Made by a program: the position numbers and the translations under genes | Shown here: piece after piece, positions 25,038-33,638 of the stretch | Position numbering within the stretch: the first letter of the stretch is position 1 | Layout of the letters: each line of letters starts with the position of its first letter | From: Flavobacteriaceae bacterium | Lineage (GTDB): Bacteria; Bacteroidota; Bacteroidia; Flavobacteriales; Flavobacteriaceae | Length of the DNA: 35,375 bases | Direction of reading: 5' to 3' | NCBI GenBank assembly: GCA_021151665.1 | Contig: JAGKWW010000029.1 | Location: 1-35,375, forward strand | The notes under the pieces: model-generated | Seen by the model: the letters and a program-made list of their open reading frames with translations, nothing else | Told to the model about the DNA's origin: nothing | The model's database searches: none

Positions 25038-25841
25038 TTAGTACTCCCACTTACGCTGTTGGTTCAGCTCCTCCTCTGCTTCTATCACCTCGAGCGGAAT
25101 AACTTTCAGAAACGACGGGTGCTGCTCTATCGCATACTCAATTTTCTCAATGATTTGTTCTACGGTTTCATTTTCGTAGTCGATCTCGAGAGGTTCTTTG
25201 ATAATAAACGATTGCAGGATGCCTTTCTTTTTCAGGCGGAGGCCTTTTTTATCGAATGAGCGGCGGAAGCCATCGATAACTATTGGCACCACAATAGGCT
25301 TGTGCTGCTTGATGATATGTGCCGTACCCTTGCGGATAGGCTTAAAAGGTTTAGTAGTACCCTGTGGGAAAGTGATTACCCAACCATCATTGAGCGCAAC
25401 ACGGATATTTTCTGTGTCGTTGGGGTTTACGTCGCGCTGCACATCCTTTCCTTTGGCACGCCAGGTACGTTCTACGGTAATGGCGCCGGCATAGGCCAGT
25501 ATTCGCGGGAGAAGGCCTTCTTTCATGGTCTCCTTGGCTGCTACATAGTAAATGTTGAGCTTGGGCCTCCATAAATAGCCAATGTTTTTAATATTATCCT
25601 CCCGACCTTTCAGGCTGGCATTAAATACGTGGAACATCGCCACCACATCGGCAAAGTAAGTCTGGTGATTGGATATGAAAAGTACGTTTCTGTCGGGCAG
25701 CGCACGGATGATCTCGCTGCCGTCAATCTGCAGTTCGTTAAAGCCATGATAACGCCTGTGCGTAAGTGCGCCGAATACCCTTATCAGCCAGCGTTTCAGG
25801 AATAGTATATGTCCGAAAGGATTTCTCTTAAATAACCCCAT
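25038..25841 (-). CDS. PlsC-like lysophospholipid acyltransferase with divergent motifs
   Basis: 267 residues. The acyltransferase fold is seen in block I (FISNHQTYFADVV, His-59), block II (AGAITVERTWR), block III (WVITFPQGTTKPF) and block IV (IVVPIVIDGF). Expected role: transfer of an acyl chain to lysophosphatidic acid in the inner membrane. Two features depart from the canon: the His and Asp are five residues apart instead of four, and the usual FPEGTR reads FPQGTT. The protein may therefore be a variant subfamily with another acceptor. The gene follows the CoA pyrophosphatase gene on the same strand with a 41-base gap, suggesting an operon linking acyl-CoA and CoA turnover. Confidence 0.82.
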   Translation of the reverse strand: MGLFKRNPFGHILFLKRWLIRVFGALTHRRYHGFNELQIDGSEIIRALPDRNVLFISNHQTYFADVVAMFHVFNASLKGREDNIKNIGYLWRPKLNIYYVAAKETMKEGLLPRILAYAGAITVERTWRAKGKDVQRDVNPNDTENIRVALNDGWVITFPQGTTKPFKPIRKGTAHIIKQHKPIVVPIVIDGFRRSFDKKGLRLKKKGILQSFIIKEPLEIDYENETVEQIIEKIEYAIEQHPSFLKVIPLEVIEAEEELNQQRKWEY

Positions 25842-25882
25842 TTTTTGCTAAAAAATCAGACTGCAAACTTACGAAATGTGCG

Positions 25883-26524
25883 CTACTTTAAGGCGTTTTT
25901 TATTGTTTCTTTAAGCTCGCTCAGCATCATTGCCGTCGCCCCCCAAACAATGTGGTCATCCACTTTAAATGCGGGCACAGTCATCTGTTCGGCATAGGAG
26001 GTTTGAAGCTCGGTATTTATAATTATTGAATCATCGACCAAGTGGTTGAGGGGCAGGTGTATAACAGATGCTACCTCTGCAGGATCTGGCTCAAAGAACG
26101 GTGTAACATTACTTATGCCCATAAACGGCGCCACCAAAAAATTACTTGGCGGGATATAGACCAGGGAAAACGGCTTTACGATTTGTATACCCGAAACTTC
26201 AATCCCAAGTTCTTCTTCCGTTTCCCGAAGGGCGGTTTGTTCAAGGCTGGCGTCATAGGTTTCTTTCTTTCCGCCGGGAAAAGATATCTGCGCAGAGTGA
26301 ACACCCGGATAGGTATTGCGCTTCATCAATACCAGATGTGTACTACCGTTCTTCGGGTAAAAAAGCATCATTACTGCAGATGGCCGCGGGTTATACTGGT
26401 TATAATAGCCGGGCTCTAAAGACGGAAGTCGGCCAAGCGGGGCCATTTTAGCATGGGCTGCGAAACCAGGTAAAGGTTCATTTATTATTTTTGGGACGAT
26501 TTCCAGAAAAGCAGTAAATTCCAT
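25883..26524 (-). CDS. NUDIX CoA pyrophosphatase
   Basis: 213 residues. It cleaves CoA or acyl-CoA to phosphopantetheine and 3',5'-ADP. The CoA-specific block LVLMKRNTYPGVHSAQISFPGG is at 64-85, directly followed by the Nudix helix with ALRETEEELGI at 98-108, whose Glu residues hold the metal. The spacing between the first Gly and the RE of the Nudix box is slightly variant, as usual in this group. No signal peptide. It lies upstream of the PlsC-like gene in the same orientation. Confidence 0.9.
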   Translation of the reverse strand: MEFTAFLEIVPKIINEPLPGFAAHAKMAPLGRLPSLEPGYYNQYNPRPSAVMMLFYPKNGSTHLVLMKRNTYPGVHSAQISFPGGKKETYDASLEQTALRETEEELGIEVSGIQIVKPFSLVYIPPSNFLVAPFMGISNVTPFFEPDPAEVASVIHLPLNHLVDDSIIINTELQTSYAEQMTVPAFKVDDHIVWGATAMMLSELKETIKNALK

Positions 26525-26551
26525 ACCTTAAAGGTAATTAAAAACCAAGAT

Positions 26552-26995
26552 ATGTTTAGTAAAGCCGAAGCACAACAGATGAAAAAGGAATTCTGGACCT
26601 CTTTTGCAGAGGCATACCCGCGGAAGTGGCTGTTGTATAATACTAAAATAAAAGATGTAACCTTCAAGTTCCATGTGGATAATAAAAAGGCAATGGTGAT
26701 GCTGGACATAGAACCGAAAGAAGAGGAAAAACGAAAAATCTACTTTGAAAAGATAGAATCGCTAAAAACCATTTTGCTTGAGGAATTTTTGCCGGAGGCA
26801 ATCTTTGAAAAGGAATATTATCTGGAAAACGGTAAGGCCATAAGCCGGATTTGGGTAGAGCTCTCCGGAATAAGCCTGTATAACCGGGCATCGTGGGCCA
26901 TGATCTTCCGCTTCTTTGCCATGAAGATGGAAGCCTTTGAAATGTTCTTTTACGAATATGAGGACTACATCCGCGACCTGGAAACGAACACATAA
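26552..26995 (+). CDS. DUF4268 domain-containing protein
   Basis: 147 residues. The family pattern is full length: FSKAEAQQMKKEFWTSFAEAYPRKWLLYNTKIKDVTFKFHVDNKKAMVMLDIE, then the aromatic C-terminal half (IWVELSGISLYNRASWAMIFRFFAMKMEAFEMFFYEYEDYI). DUF4268 has a fold resembling restriction-endonuclease-like domains when fused to other modules, but here it stands alone and the acidic catalytic set is not evident. Function unknown. It is divergent from the CoA pyrophosphatase gene with only 27 bases between the starts. Confidence 0.83.
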   Translation: MFSKAEAQQMKKEFWTSFAEAYPRKWLLYNTKIKDVTFKFHVDNKKAMVMLDIEPKEEEKRKIYFEKIESLKTILLEEFLPEAIFEKEYYLENGKAISRIWVELSGISLYNRASWAMIFRFFAMKMEAFEMFFYEYEDYIRDLETNT

Positions 26996-27022
26996 AAAAA
27001 GCCCCCTGCATTAGCAAGAGGC
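26994..27022 (-). terminator. Terminator of the FAS1 gene
   Basis: A 9-bp stem (gccccctgc / gcaagaggc on the plus strand, two G-U pairs) with loop atta, followed on the minus strand by seven T. It lies 32 bases past the FAS1 stop codon. Confidence 0.75.
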
Positions 27023-27053
27023 CGCATCAACTAAATAAAAAACCAACACCTTC

Positions 27054-27608
27054 TTATTTGTGCATCAGCACTGTATCTATTACGTGTATCACGCCATTGC
27101 TCTGGTTTACATCAGCAATGGTAACTTTTGCTTTGCCCCCTTTTTCATCCATTACCCAAAGTTCGTTTCCGTTCATCATAAAGGTTAGCGTGCCGCCCTG
27201 CACGGTTTTGGCCTCATACTTGCCACCACCTTTTTTAATGGCTTTCATGATATCTTCAGCGCTCCACTTACCGGCAACTACGTGATACGTAAGCACCCCT
27301 TGTAGCATTGCCTTGTTTTCGGGCATCAACAGTTTGTCTACTGTACCTTTTGGAAGCTTGTCAAACGCCGCGTTTGTTGGGGCGAATACGGTAAACGGCC
27401 CTTTCCCTTTAAGTGTTTCTACAAGGCCGGCGGCTTTAACGGCTGCTACAAGAGTTGTGTGGTCTTTAGAGTTCATGGCATTCTCTACGATGTTCTTGTT
27501 AGCATACATCGGTGCACCACCAACAGTAACCGGTTTTTGTGCGAATGCAGTTGTGGTTGCAATAATGGCAAATGCGAAAGCTGCTGTAAGTCTTTTGAAC
27601 GTTTTCAT
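27054..27608 (-). CDS. Exported fasciclin (FAS1) domain protein
   Basis: 184 residues. Signal peptide MKTFKRLTAAFAFAIIATTTAFA, then one FAS1 domain: TTLVAAVKAAGLVETLKGKGPFTVFAPTNAAFDKLP (H1 box), LTYHVVAGKWSAEDI, and the closing GVIHVIDTVLMHK (H2). FAS1 domains mediate adhesion or surface contacts; single-domain bacterial forms are periplasmic or surface proteins. No lipobox. Upstream lies a possible promoter and then the AT-rich immunity-like island. Confidence 0.93.
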   Translation of the reverse strand: MKTFKRLTAAFAFAIIATTTAFAQKPVTVGGAPMYANKNIVENAMNSKDHTTLVAAVKAAGLVETLKGKGPFTVFAPTNAAFDKLPKGTVDKLLMPENKAMLQGVLTYHVVAGKWSAEDIMKAIKKGGGKYEAKTVQGGTLTFMMNGNELWVMDEKGGKAKVTIADVNQSNGVIHVIDTVLMHK

Positions 27609-27619
27609 GGTTGTTGTTT

Positions 27620-27648
27620 TAAAGTTATAACAGCATTTACGGGAGCAA
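27620..27648 (-). promoter_or_regulatory. Possible promoter of the FAS1 gene
   Basis: TTG (27648-27646), an 18-base spacer, then TAACTTTA (27627-27620), which departs from TAnnTTTG at the last base. Confidence 0.35.
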
Positions 27649-27687
27649 CAACCATTCGGTTTTTAAGAAGTGGATTTTTATAAAATA

Positions 27688-27993
27688 TTAACTTTTACTC
27701 ACTTCAGATGCTGGCTTATAATCTCCAAAAGCTGAGATAGTATATTCATAGCGGTTAAAGTCAAAATCAATTGGCGGATCTAGAAAGCTGTTTAATGCCA
27801 AGGCTTTAGATTCATCGATAAAATAGCAAAATACTAATTCATAATCATCTGCTGGCTTTGGATTAAAGATAGTCCTGAGAATTGATAGGGGGATATATGA
27901 GATGTCATAGTCACAAACCAGTGAGTCATCTGCTGCCCACGTTTCGATTTTTCTGATTATGTCGATGCAGTTACTACGCGAATATCCTGTCAT
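27688..27993 (-). CDS. Immunity-like small acidic protein
   Basis: 101 residues from the ATG at 27993; the frame is open to an ATG at 28059, but the first 22 residues (MICRNRRERSRSP...) are basic and unlike the rest. The body is acidic with the pattern IPLSILRTIFNPKPADDYELVFCYFIDES, then ALNSFLDPPIDFDFNRYEYTISAFG, resembling small immunity families that pair with contact-dependent or polymorphic toxins (I recall DUF7683-like proteins; low certainty). The base composition is clearly more AT-rich than the flanks, and a broken gene fragment lies directly upstream on the same strand. Function inferred from form and context only. Confidence 0.5.
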   Translation of the reverse strand: MTGYSRSNCIDIIRKIETWAADDSLVCDYDISYIPLSILRTIFNPKPADDYELVFCYFIDESKALALNSFLDPPIDFDFNRYEYTISAFGDYKPASEVSKS

Positions 27994-28048
27994 GTAATTT
28001 ACTAATATTGTTGATTTAATTGGACTACGAGAACGTTCTCTTCGGTTT

Positions 28049-28225
28049 CTACAAATCATTGGGCTTTATCCTGACAATTTTTCCGTCTCTTGAAACGACC
28101 AACTCGCTATTCATTTTCTTTTTAAAGGCTATGAAGTTTTCCCGAAGCTTTGTCATAGCGTTAATATCTTCATTTGGCGTTCCGTTCGGTTTTGGTTATT
28201 GTGTATATCCATTCTCAACTAATTC
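28049..28225 (-). pseudogene. Broken 3' end of a gene, possibly a toxin C-terminus
   Basis: Reading the minus strand gives a protein-like stretch ending at a TAG (28051-28049): after an in-frame TAA (28198-28196) come 48 residues, including MTKLRENFIAFKKKMN and SRDGKIVRIKPNDL. Before the TAA the same frame reads ELVENGYTQ after a TGA. The piece begins without a plausible start other than the ATG at 28156 (35 codons). Its stop codon overlaps the first possible ATG of the immunity-like gene (ATGATTTGTAG), as tightly linked gene pairs do. It looks like a decayed coding region, but a functional 35-residue peptide cannot be excluded. Confidence 0.45.
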
Positions 28226-28263
28226 TCATGAAAAATCGGTGCCAATGTTATTTCAAATATAAA

Positions 28264-28290
28264 CAAAAAGCCCCCACAATTGTGAGGGCT
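28264..28290 (-). terminator. Terminator of rpsA
   Basis: A 9-bp stem (agcccccac / gtgagggct with one mismatch) around acaattgt, followed on the minus strand by CTTTTTGTTT. It lies 25 bases after the rpsA stop codon. Confidence 0.8.
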
Positions 28291-28314
28291 TCTTTATAAT
28301 AAGCGGATAGAGGA

Positions 28315-30087
28315 TTACTTCTGCTCTCCTTTTTCCATTCTCTCTTTTAGCTGAGAAAGCGCGTCAAGGTCGCCAAGGGTTGTTTTCTCTGCATTGCTTG
28401 AAGATGTCATTTCAGAATTGTTGTTATTCCTAACGTTCTTCTCTTCCTCATCGCGGAAGGTAGCAGTGTGAGAAGCTACAACGCGCTTGAATTCTTTGTT
28501 GAACTCAATCACTTTGAAATCGGCAACTTCACCTTTTTTCAGTTTTTTACCGTCTTCTTTCTCAAGGTGGCGTGTAGGGATAAAGGCCACGATATCGTCG
28601 TTAAACTCTACAGTAGCGCCTTTGTCTACGATCTCGGCAATGGTACCGTTGTGTATAGAGCCTACACCGAAAGAACCTTCATATTTATCCCATGGGTTAG
28701 CCTGCGTTTGCTTGTGCCCAAGAGAAAGCTTACGGCCGTCTACGTCAAGCTCAAGAACTACAACATCAAGCTTATCGCCCACGTTTACAAACTCAGATGG
28801 GTGCTTGATCTTCTTAGTCCATGAAAGGTCTGAGATATAGATAAGGCCGTCGATGCCTTCTTCAAGCTCAACGAATATACCAAAGTTTGTAAAGTTCCTC
28901 ACGATACCTGTGTGGCGTGAACCTACAGGGTATTTAGAAGTGATGTCTGTCCATGGGTCCTGAGAAAGCTGCTTGATGCCAAGAGACATTTTGCGGTCTT
29001 CCCTGTCAAGAGTAAGGATAACTGCTTCAACCTCATCTCCTACTTTTACAAAGTCCTGAGCAGACCTAAGGTGCGTAGACCAAGACATTTCAGAAACGTG
29101 GATAAGGCCTTCTACACCTTCAGCAACTTCGATAAATGCACCGTAGTCAGCAATAACCACTACTTTACCTTTTACTTTGTCGCCTACTTTCAGGTTCGGG
29201 TCAAGCGCATCCCACGGGTGCGGGTGAAGCTGCTTAAGACCAAGCTGGATACGTGTTTTCTCGTCATCAAAGTCAAGGATAACAACGTTAAGCTTCTGGT
29301 CAAGCTCAAGCACTTCGCTTGGGTGGTTGATACGGCTCCATGAAAGGTCGGTAATGTGGATAAGTCCGTCAACACCTCCAAGGTCGATGAATACACCGTA
29401 AGAAGTGATGTTTTTAACAACACCTTCAAGTACCTGTCCTTTTTCAAGCTGGCCGATGATCTCTTTCTTCTGAACTTCGATATCTGCCTCGATAAGGGCT
29501 TTGTGCGAAACAACTACGTTTTTGAACTCATGGTTGATCTTAACAACTTTGAATTCCATAGTTTTGTTCACGTACTGATCGTAATCCCTGATAGGTTTTA
29601 CGTCTATCTGAGAACCCGGAAGGAACGCCTCGATGCCAAAAACATCTACGATCATACCGCCTTTGGTCCTGCATTTTACGAAACCATTTACGATCTCGCC
29701 GGTTTCATTAGCATTGATAACCCTGTCCCAAGCCTTGATAGTGCGTGCTTTCTTGTGAGAAAGTACAAGCTGGCCTGATTTGTCTTCACGTGAGTCGATA
29801 AGTACTTCTACTTTATCGCCTACTTTAAGATTCGGGTTGTAACGGAATTCGTTAAGAGAGATGACACCTTCCGATTTTGCGTTGATATCAACAATCGCGT
29901 CCCTGTCAGTAATCCTTACTACAGTACCTTCTACTACGTCATCACTGTCAGTGTCGATGAAAGTTGTTTCAACAAGGTTTTCGAATTCCCTAAGGTTTTG
30001 CTCATCTACAGCATCAATACCTTCTTCAAAGTTGTGCCAGTTGAACTCCTGTAGGAATTCTTCTTTTGATTTTGTTTGTTCAGACAT
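28315..30087 (-). CDS. rpsA: 30S ribosomal protein S1
   Basis: 590 residues from the ATG at 30087 (MSEQTKSKEEFLQEFNWHNFEEG); the open frame extends 44 codons upstream across the promoter leader. Six S1 OB-fold repeats can be followed: VVEGTVVRITDRDAIVDI, EIVNGFVKCRTKGGMIVDV, GQVLEGVVKNITSYGVFIDLGG, KVKGKVVVIADYGAFIEV, HTGIVRNFTNFGIFVELEEG and NGTIAEIVDKGATVEF. S1 recruits mRNA to the 30S subunit, which matters here because most genes lack a strong Shine-Dalgarno. The acidic N-terminus and Ser/Asn-rich tail are typical of Flavobacteria. It has its own promoter, a long leader and a terminator. Confidence 0.96.
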   Translation of the reverse strand: MSEQTKSKEEFLQEFNWHNFEEGIDAVDEQNLREFENLVETTFIDTDSDDVVEGTVVRITDRDAIVDINAKSEGVISLNEFRYNPNLKVGDKVEVLIDSREDKSGQLVLSHKKARTIKAWDRVINANETGEIVNGFVKCRTKGGMIVDVFGIEAFLPGSQIDVKPIRDYDQYVNKTMEFKVVKINHEFKNVVVSHKALIEADIEVQKKEIIGQLEKGQVLEGVVKNITSYGVFIDLGGVDGLIHITDLSWSRINHPSEVLELDQKLNVVILDFDDEKTRIQLGLKQLHPHPWDALDPNLKVGDKVKGKVVVIADYGAFIEVAEGVEGLIHVSEMSWSTHLRSAQDFVKVGDEVEAVILTLDREDRKMSLGIKQLSQDPWTDITSKYPVGSRHTGIVRNFTNFGIFVELEEGIDGLIYISDLSWTKKIKHPSEFVNVGDKLDVVVLELDVDGRKLSLGHKQTQANPWDKYEGSFGVGSIHNGTIAEIVDKGATVEFNDDIVAFIPTRHLEKEDGKKLKKGEVADFKVIEFNKEFKRVVASHTATFRDEEEKNVRNNNNSEMTSSSNAEKTTLGDLDALSQLKERMEKGEQK

Positions 30088-30208
30088 GCTGATCATTAAA
30101 AATTTGTATCCTGCGTGTGCCGGGGTTTCTGTGGCGGCAAACTGCAGAAGCGTTTTACATATAATATTTAGAAAATCCTTAAGGGAAACCCTGTCGCCAA
30201 AAGGTGGG

Positions 30209-30238
30209 CAAAGATACAATATTTTTTTGATTTACAAA
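30209..30238 (-). promoter_or_regulatory. Promoter of rpsA
   Basis: TTTG (30238-30235), an 18-base spacer, then TATCTTTG (30216-30209), the best full match to the Bacteroidetes consensus in this window. The predicted +1 is near 30205, giving a leader of about 118 bases. The rest of the 302-base gap up to 30389 contains a small hairpin at 30300-30314 and no gene that I can support. Confidence 0.65.
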
Positions 30239-30389
30239 CCATTACGTATAAATGGTTTAACAAAGGTAAATATAGGATTTGGTTAACACACTTTACAATC
30301 GCCTTAACAAGGCGGGAGGTTTTTATTCATTTATTTTATTTCATCAAACTGCAAATGTGTAAACTGCTGTAAATGAACAAAATTACTCC

Positions 30390-33300
30390 ATGAAAACCAC
30401 TACATACTTCTTCAAAAAATATGCCATCGCATTACTGGCCCTGGCATTTTCCTGTACCCTTTCTGCCCAGCTGAACGTAAGCGTTTCGGTAACAGACGAA
30501 ACCTGCCCGGGTACCGGCGCATTATCACTTTCTGTTTCCAATGCCAATCCGGCGGCACCGGTTGTCTATAAAGTCTACCTTTTGCCTGAAACCACGATAC
30601 CCGTATGGAACAGCACTACGAGCTATGTGCCGGCAATGCAGGATGGGGACTACCTTGTTGTGGCTTCGCAGGAAATAGGTGGCGGCACTACTACAGGTCA
30701 GGCCAATGCCACGATTAACTCTTTATATGTACCGATACAGTTCCAGATAGACAACAGCGCATCGGCATGCTCGGGCAGCAACGACATGATTGTAGATGTA
30801 ACGGCAGGAGACCCGGCTACCTATGAAATATTAAGCGGCCCGGTAACTGCAGGCCCACAATCTTCTAATACTTTTCCAAACATGCAGCCAGGCACCTATG
30901 AATTGCGTGTTACTGACGTTTGTGGAAATGGATACGTAGGAACCTATACTTTCTTTGTGCAGCAAACTACCTCCCTCGCCGTAACCGATGCGTCTTTTCC
31001 CTCGGCAACGCTTCCCAACTGCAATAAAATGAACGCAACGTGGATGGTAAACCTGGACTCCGGGCCGGGCATCGTTTATCCCCTCAGTATCATAATTACT
31101 GTAACGCCTCCGGGAGGTGGTACTCCGGTGCAGTACACACAAAATGCAGCAACGGGCAACAATAATTCATTAACCGTAACCCAACTGATAGACTATTATC
31201 CATCTTCGTATAACATAGGCATATCGGTAACCGACCCATGCGGAAATGTCTACACAAAAAACAATACCATAAACCGGCCGCTTACCGTGCAGCTAAACAC
31301 AACACAACAGGAATGCGGCTCAAAATCTATTAGTGTAGATGCAAGTGCCTTCGTTGCGCCCTACACGATCAGTTTCACCTCGACACCTGCCGGCTTTAAC
31401 CCTGCCACGTTCAACAATGCCTATCCCGGGCCGTTTAGCGGGCCTGCTAATTTCGGTGGGCCGGGCAACCCTGTGCCGCTGGGGACCTACTCCGTAACCC
31501 TTACCGATGCCTGCGGCCGAACTGCAAGCACCACCACACAAGTTACGACAGGGCAGCCGCCTGCACCGCAGGTTTCGGCAACAAACAACAATTGTACTAC
31601 ACAGCTTGGCCGCCTTTCTATTACCGTTCCCGGCTTCCCGCTCCAGTCGGCAACGGTTACAGCAGCACCATCTGCATACACGCAGACCCTGCCTTATAAT
31701 GCCACTGGCCTGATAGATGCAGATGGCGTACTCAATATCAACAACCTTCCGCAGGGAAATTACACTGTATCACTACAGGATACCTGCGGCAATTCGTATA
31801 ACGCTATAACATCCACTATACCGGCGTTTGCTCCAACCGAACCCGAAGGTGATGCCCGCCCCGACTGTATTGCGGGCAAAGGGACATTACGCATCTCTCC
31901 TTCGCTACAAACCGCAAGTATTACGGCAGCACCATCCGGATTCGGACAAACGCTCCCGTATAATGTATCCTCACAAATACTCAACGGTGGCCTTAGCCTT
32001 GATAACCTTGCACCGGGCACCTATACAATTAGCGTGACAACAACTTGCAACCAAACGTATACCAAAACAATTGAAGTAACGCCGCTGGTTGTAACAGCAA
32101 ATAACATCTCGGTTCAGCAAACCTGCGATGACTTCAGCATCAATGTTGATTATACTTCTAACGTTGGCCAGGTGGTAACGTTCTGGCTGCAGCGCCGCAA
32201 CGGCAACGCCTGGCAAAATCCTGCCACCGGCCAGGTTTATACATCCGGCGACGAATTTACAGCCGATAACGCGGTAGAGCTACCGGCCGGCCAGGCAAGC
32301 TCTTTTACTTATACTGGAGAATTCAGGATAATGCGCCAGCAACGCACCTACGCGGCAGGCACCTCGGGAAACCTGTTTAAAACATGTTCTGAAGAGATTG
32401 ACAGCTTCTCGTTTAACAGCGAACTCGGCATAACAAGCATCTATAACCGCACCTGTGTAGGTGAATTATTCGAAATACAGGTTAACACTGTAGGCGTTGC
32501 ACCCCGATTCGAACTTATCAGCAAAAATGGCGACACTACCTTTTATGTAGACAATGGCAGCAACAGGATATTCACAGGCCTTGAGTCGGCATTGTATGTA
32601 GTTCGCGTTACAGATCAGTGCGGGGAGTTCCGTACAGAGCAGTTTAACGTTGCCGACCTTCCGCCTATTATTACGGCAAGCGCCGCCGACGATATTTACT
32701 TCTGCGATGACAGCGCCTCGGGAGTGGGCACGGTAGACCTCTCTGCCCAAAACACCGCAGTGCTTGGAGATGTTAGCCCAAACATAGCCAATGTTACGTA
32801 TCATGCCACTCAGGCCGACGCCGACCAGGATATTAACCCACTGCCAACAAACTATTCGGGTGGGGCCGGAACCATCTACGCACGCGTTGAATGGATTGTC
32901 AATCCCCTGTGTTATGCAACCAGTTCTTTTGCATTGGTAGTTAGCCAGCCGTTTGAACTGCAGATGGCAGAGGAATGGCCTATGTGCAACGGGCAGGCGA
33001 CAACCATTACCGCCGATCCCGGATACACCTCTTATCTCTGGTCTACAGGCGAAACAACAAATGCAATAACTGTAACAGAGCCGGGTTCATATACCGTTAC
33101 AGCTACTAATATCGGAGGTTGCGAGGCAGAAAAAATCGTATCTGCAGTAGTTATCAATCAGCCTCTTATTTCAAACGTAGATATAAGTGACTGGACCGAT
33201 AGTAATAACACTATCAGCGTACTGACTGACCAGGCAGGAAACCCTGCATTCCAGTATTCAATAGATGGTGTAACTTACCAGGATGAACCTGTGTTTACCG

Positions 33301-33638
33301 ATGTGCCGGCGGGTATGTACACAGTATATGTACGTGACCGTTTTGGCTGTAACCCTCCCGACCGGAAAGAAATTATGCTAGCCATGTATCCGCGGTTCTT
33401 TACACCCAACGGCGATGGTGAGAATGACACCTGGCGGGTTGACTTTGCGGTACTGGAGCCCGGGCTTAAGGTGCAGGTATACGACAGGTATGGCCGTTTT
33501 CTTACCAATTTCGGTTCCAACAGTTCCGGATGGGATGGCACTTTCCAGGGAAGGCCGCTGCCGGCGGATGATTACTGGTTCATTATAACGCGTGGTGACG
33601 GCCGGGAATACAAGGGGCACTTTTCAATCATGCGATAA
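30390..33638 (+). CDS. Modular SprB-like adhesin with T9SS type B sorting domain
   Basis: 1082 residues. The signal peptide runs to about residue 26 (ALAFSCTLSAQ). It is followed by at least six beta-sandwich modules of about 90-110 residues, each closing with a G.Y.V.V.D.CG motif: GTYELRVTDVCGN, IGISVTDPCGN, GTYSVTLTDACGR, GNYTVSLQDTCGN, GTYTISVTTTC and YVVRVTDQCGE. Late modules are SprB-type (YLWSTGETTNAITVTEPGSYTV; FQYSIDGVTYQ...PAGMYTVYVRDRFGC). Residues 1000-1082 are a CHU_C / type B C-terminal domain (FFTPNGDGENDTW, VYDRYGRFL, ADDYWFIITR, GHFSIMR), exported by T9SS. The role is probably surface adhesion or gliding. A paralogue follows 113 bases downstream. Confidence 0.88.
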   Translation: MKTTTYFFKKYAIALLALAFSCTLSAQLNVSVSVTDETCPGTGALSLSVSNANPAAPVVYKVYLLPETTIPVWNSTTSYVPAMQDGDYLVVASQEIGGGTTTGQANATINSLYVPIQFQIDNSASACSGSNDMIVDVTAGDPATYEILSGPVTAGPQSSNTFPNMQPGTYELRVTDVCGNGYVGTYTFFVQQTTSLAVTDASFPSATLPNCNKMNATWMVNLDSGPGIVYPLSIIITVTPPGGGTPVQYTQNAATGNNNSLTVTQLIDYYPSSYNIGISVTDPCGNVYTKNNTINRPLTVQLNTTQQECGSKSISVDASAFVAPYTISFTSTPAGFNPATFNNAYPGPFSGPANFGGPGNPVPLGTYSVTLTDACGRTASTTTQVTTGQPPAPQVSATNNNCTTQLGRLSITVPGFPLQSATVTAAPSAYTQTLPYNATGLIDADGVLNINNLPQGNYTVSLQDTCGNSYNAITSTIPAFAPTEPEGDARPDCIAGKGTLRISPSLQTASITAAPSGFGQTLPYNVSSQILNGGLSLDNLAPGTYTISVTTTCNQTYTKTIEVTPLVVTANNISVQQTCDDFSINVDYTSNVGQVVTFWLQRRNGNAWQNPATGQVYTSGDEFTADNAVELPAGQASSFTYTGEFRIMRQQRTYAAGTSGNLFKTCSEEIDSFSFNSELGITSIYNRTCVGELFEIQVNTVGVAPRFELISKNGDTTFYVDNGSNRIFTGLESALYVVRVTDQCGEFRTEQFNVADLPPIITASAADDIYFCDDSASGVGTVDLSAQNTAVLGDVSPNIANVTYHATQADADQDINPLPTNYSGGAGTIYARVEWIVNPLCYATSSFALVVSQPFELQMAEEWPMCNGQATTITADPGYTSYLWSTGETTNAITVTEPGSYTVTATNIGGCEAEKIVSAVVINQPLISNVDISDWTDSNNTISVLTDQAGNPAFQYSIDGVTYQDEPVFTDVPAGMYTVYVRDRFGCNPPDRKEIMLAMYPRFFTPNGDGENDTWRVDFAVLEPGLKVQVYDRYGRFLTNFGSNSSGWDGTFQGRPLPADDYWFIITRGDGREYKGHFSIMR

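Noticed and set aside
28020..28262. 80-codon plus-strand frame in the AT-rich island
   Set aside because: The translation is hydrophobic without clear signal or family; the minus strand over the same bases gives a more protein-like fragment joined to the immunity-like gene.
30300..30314. Hairpin cgcctt-aac-aaggcg followed by a T-rich stretch as a terminator
   Set aside because: No plus-strand gene lies upstream of it, since rpsA is divergent; the T run starts five bases after the stem. It may be part of the adhesin leader instead.
30346..30375. Imperfect direct repeat aaactgc...aaatg upstream of the first adhesin
   Set aside because: Only two copies with different spacing in AT-rich sequence; not enough to call an operator.
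32495..32515. Sequence resembling a tRNA T-arm (ccccgattcgaac)
   Set aside because: No acceptor, anticodon or D arm can be drawn around it, and it lies inside the adhesin coding frame.
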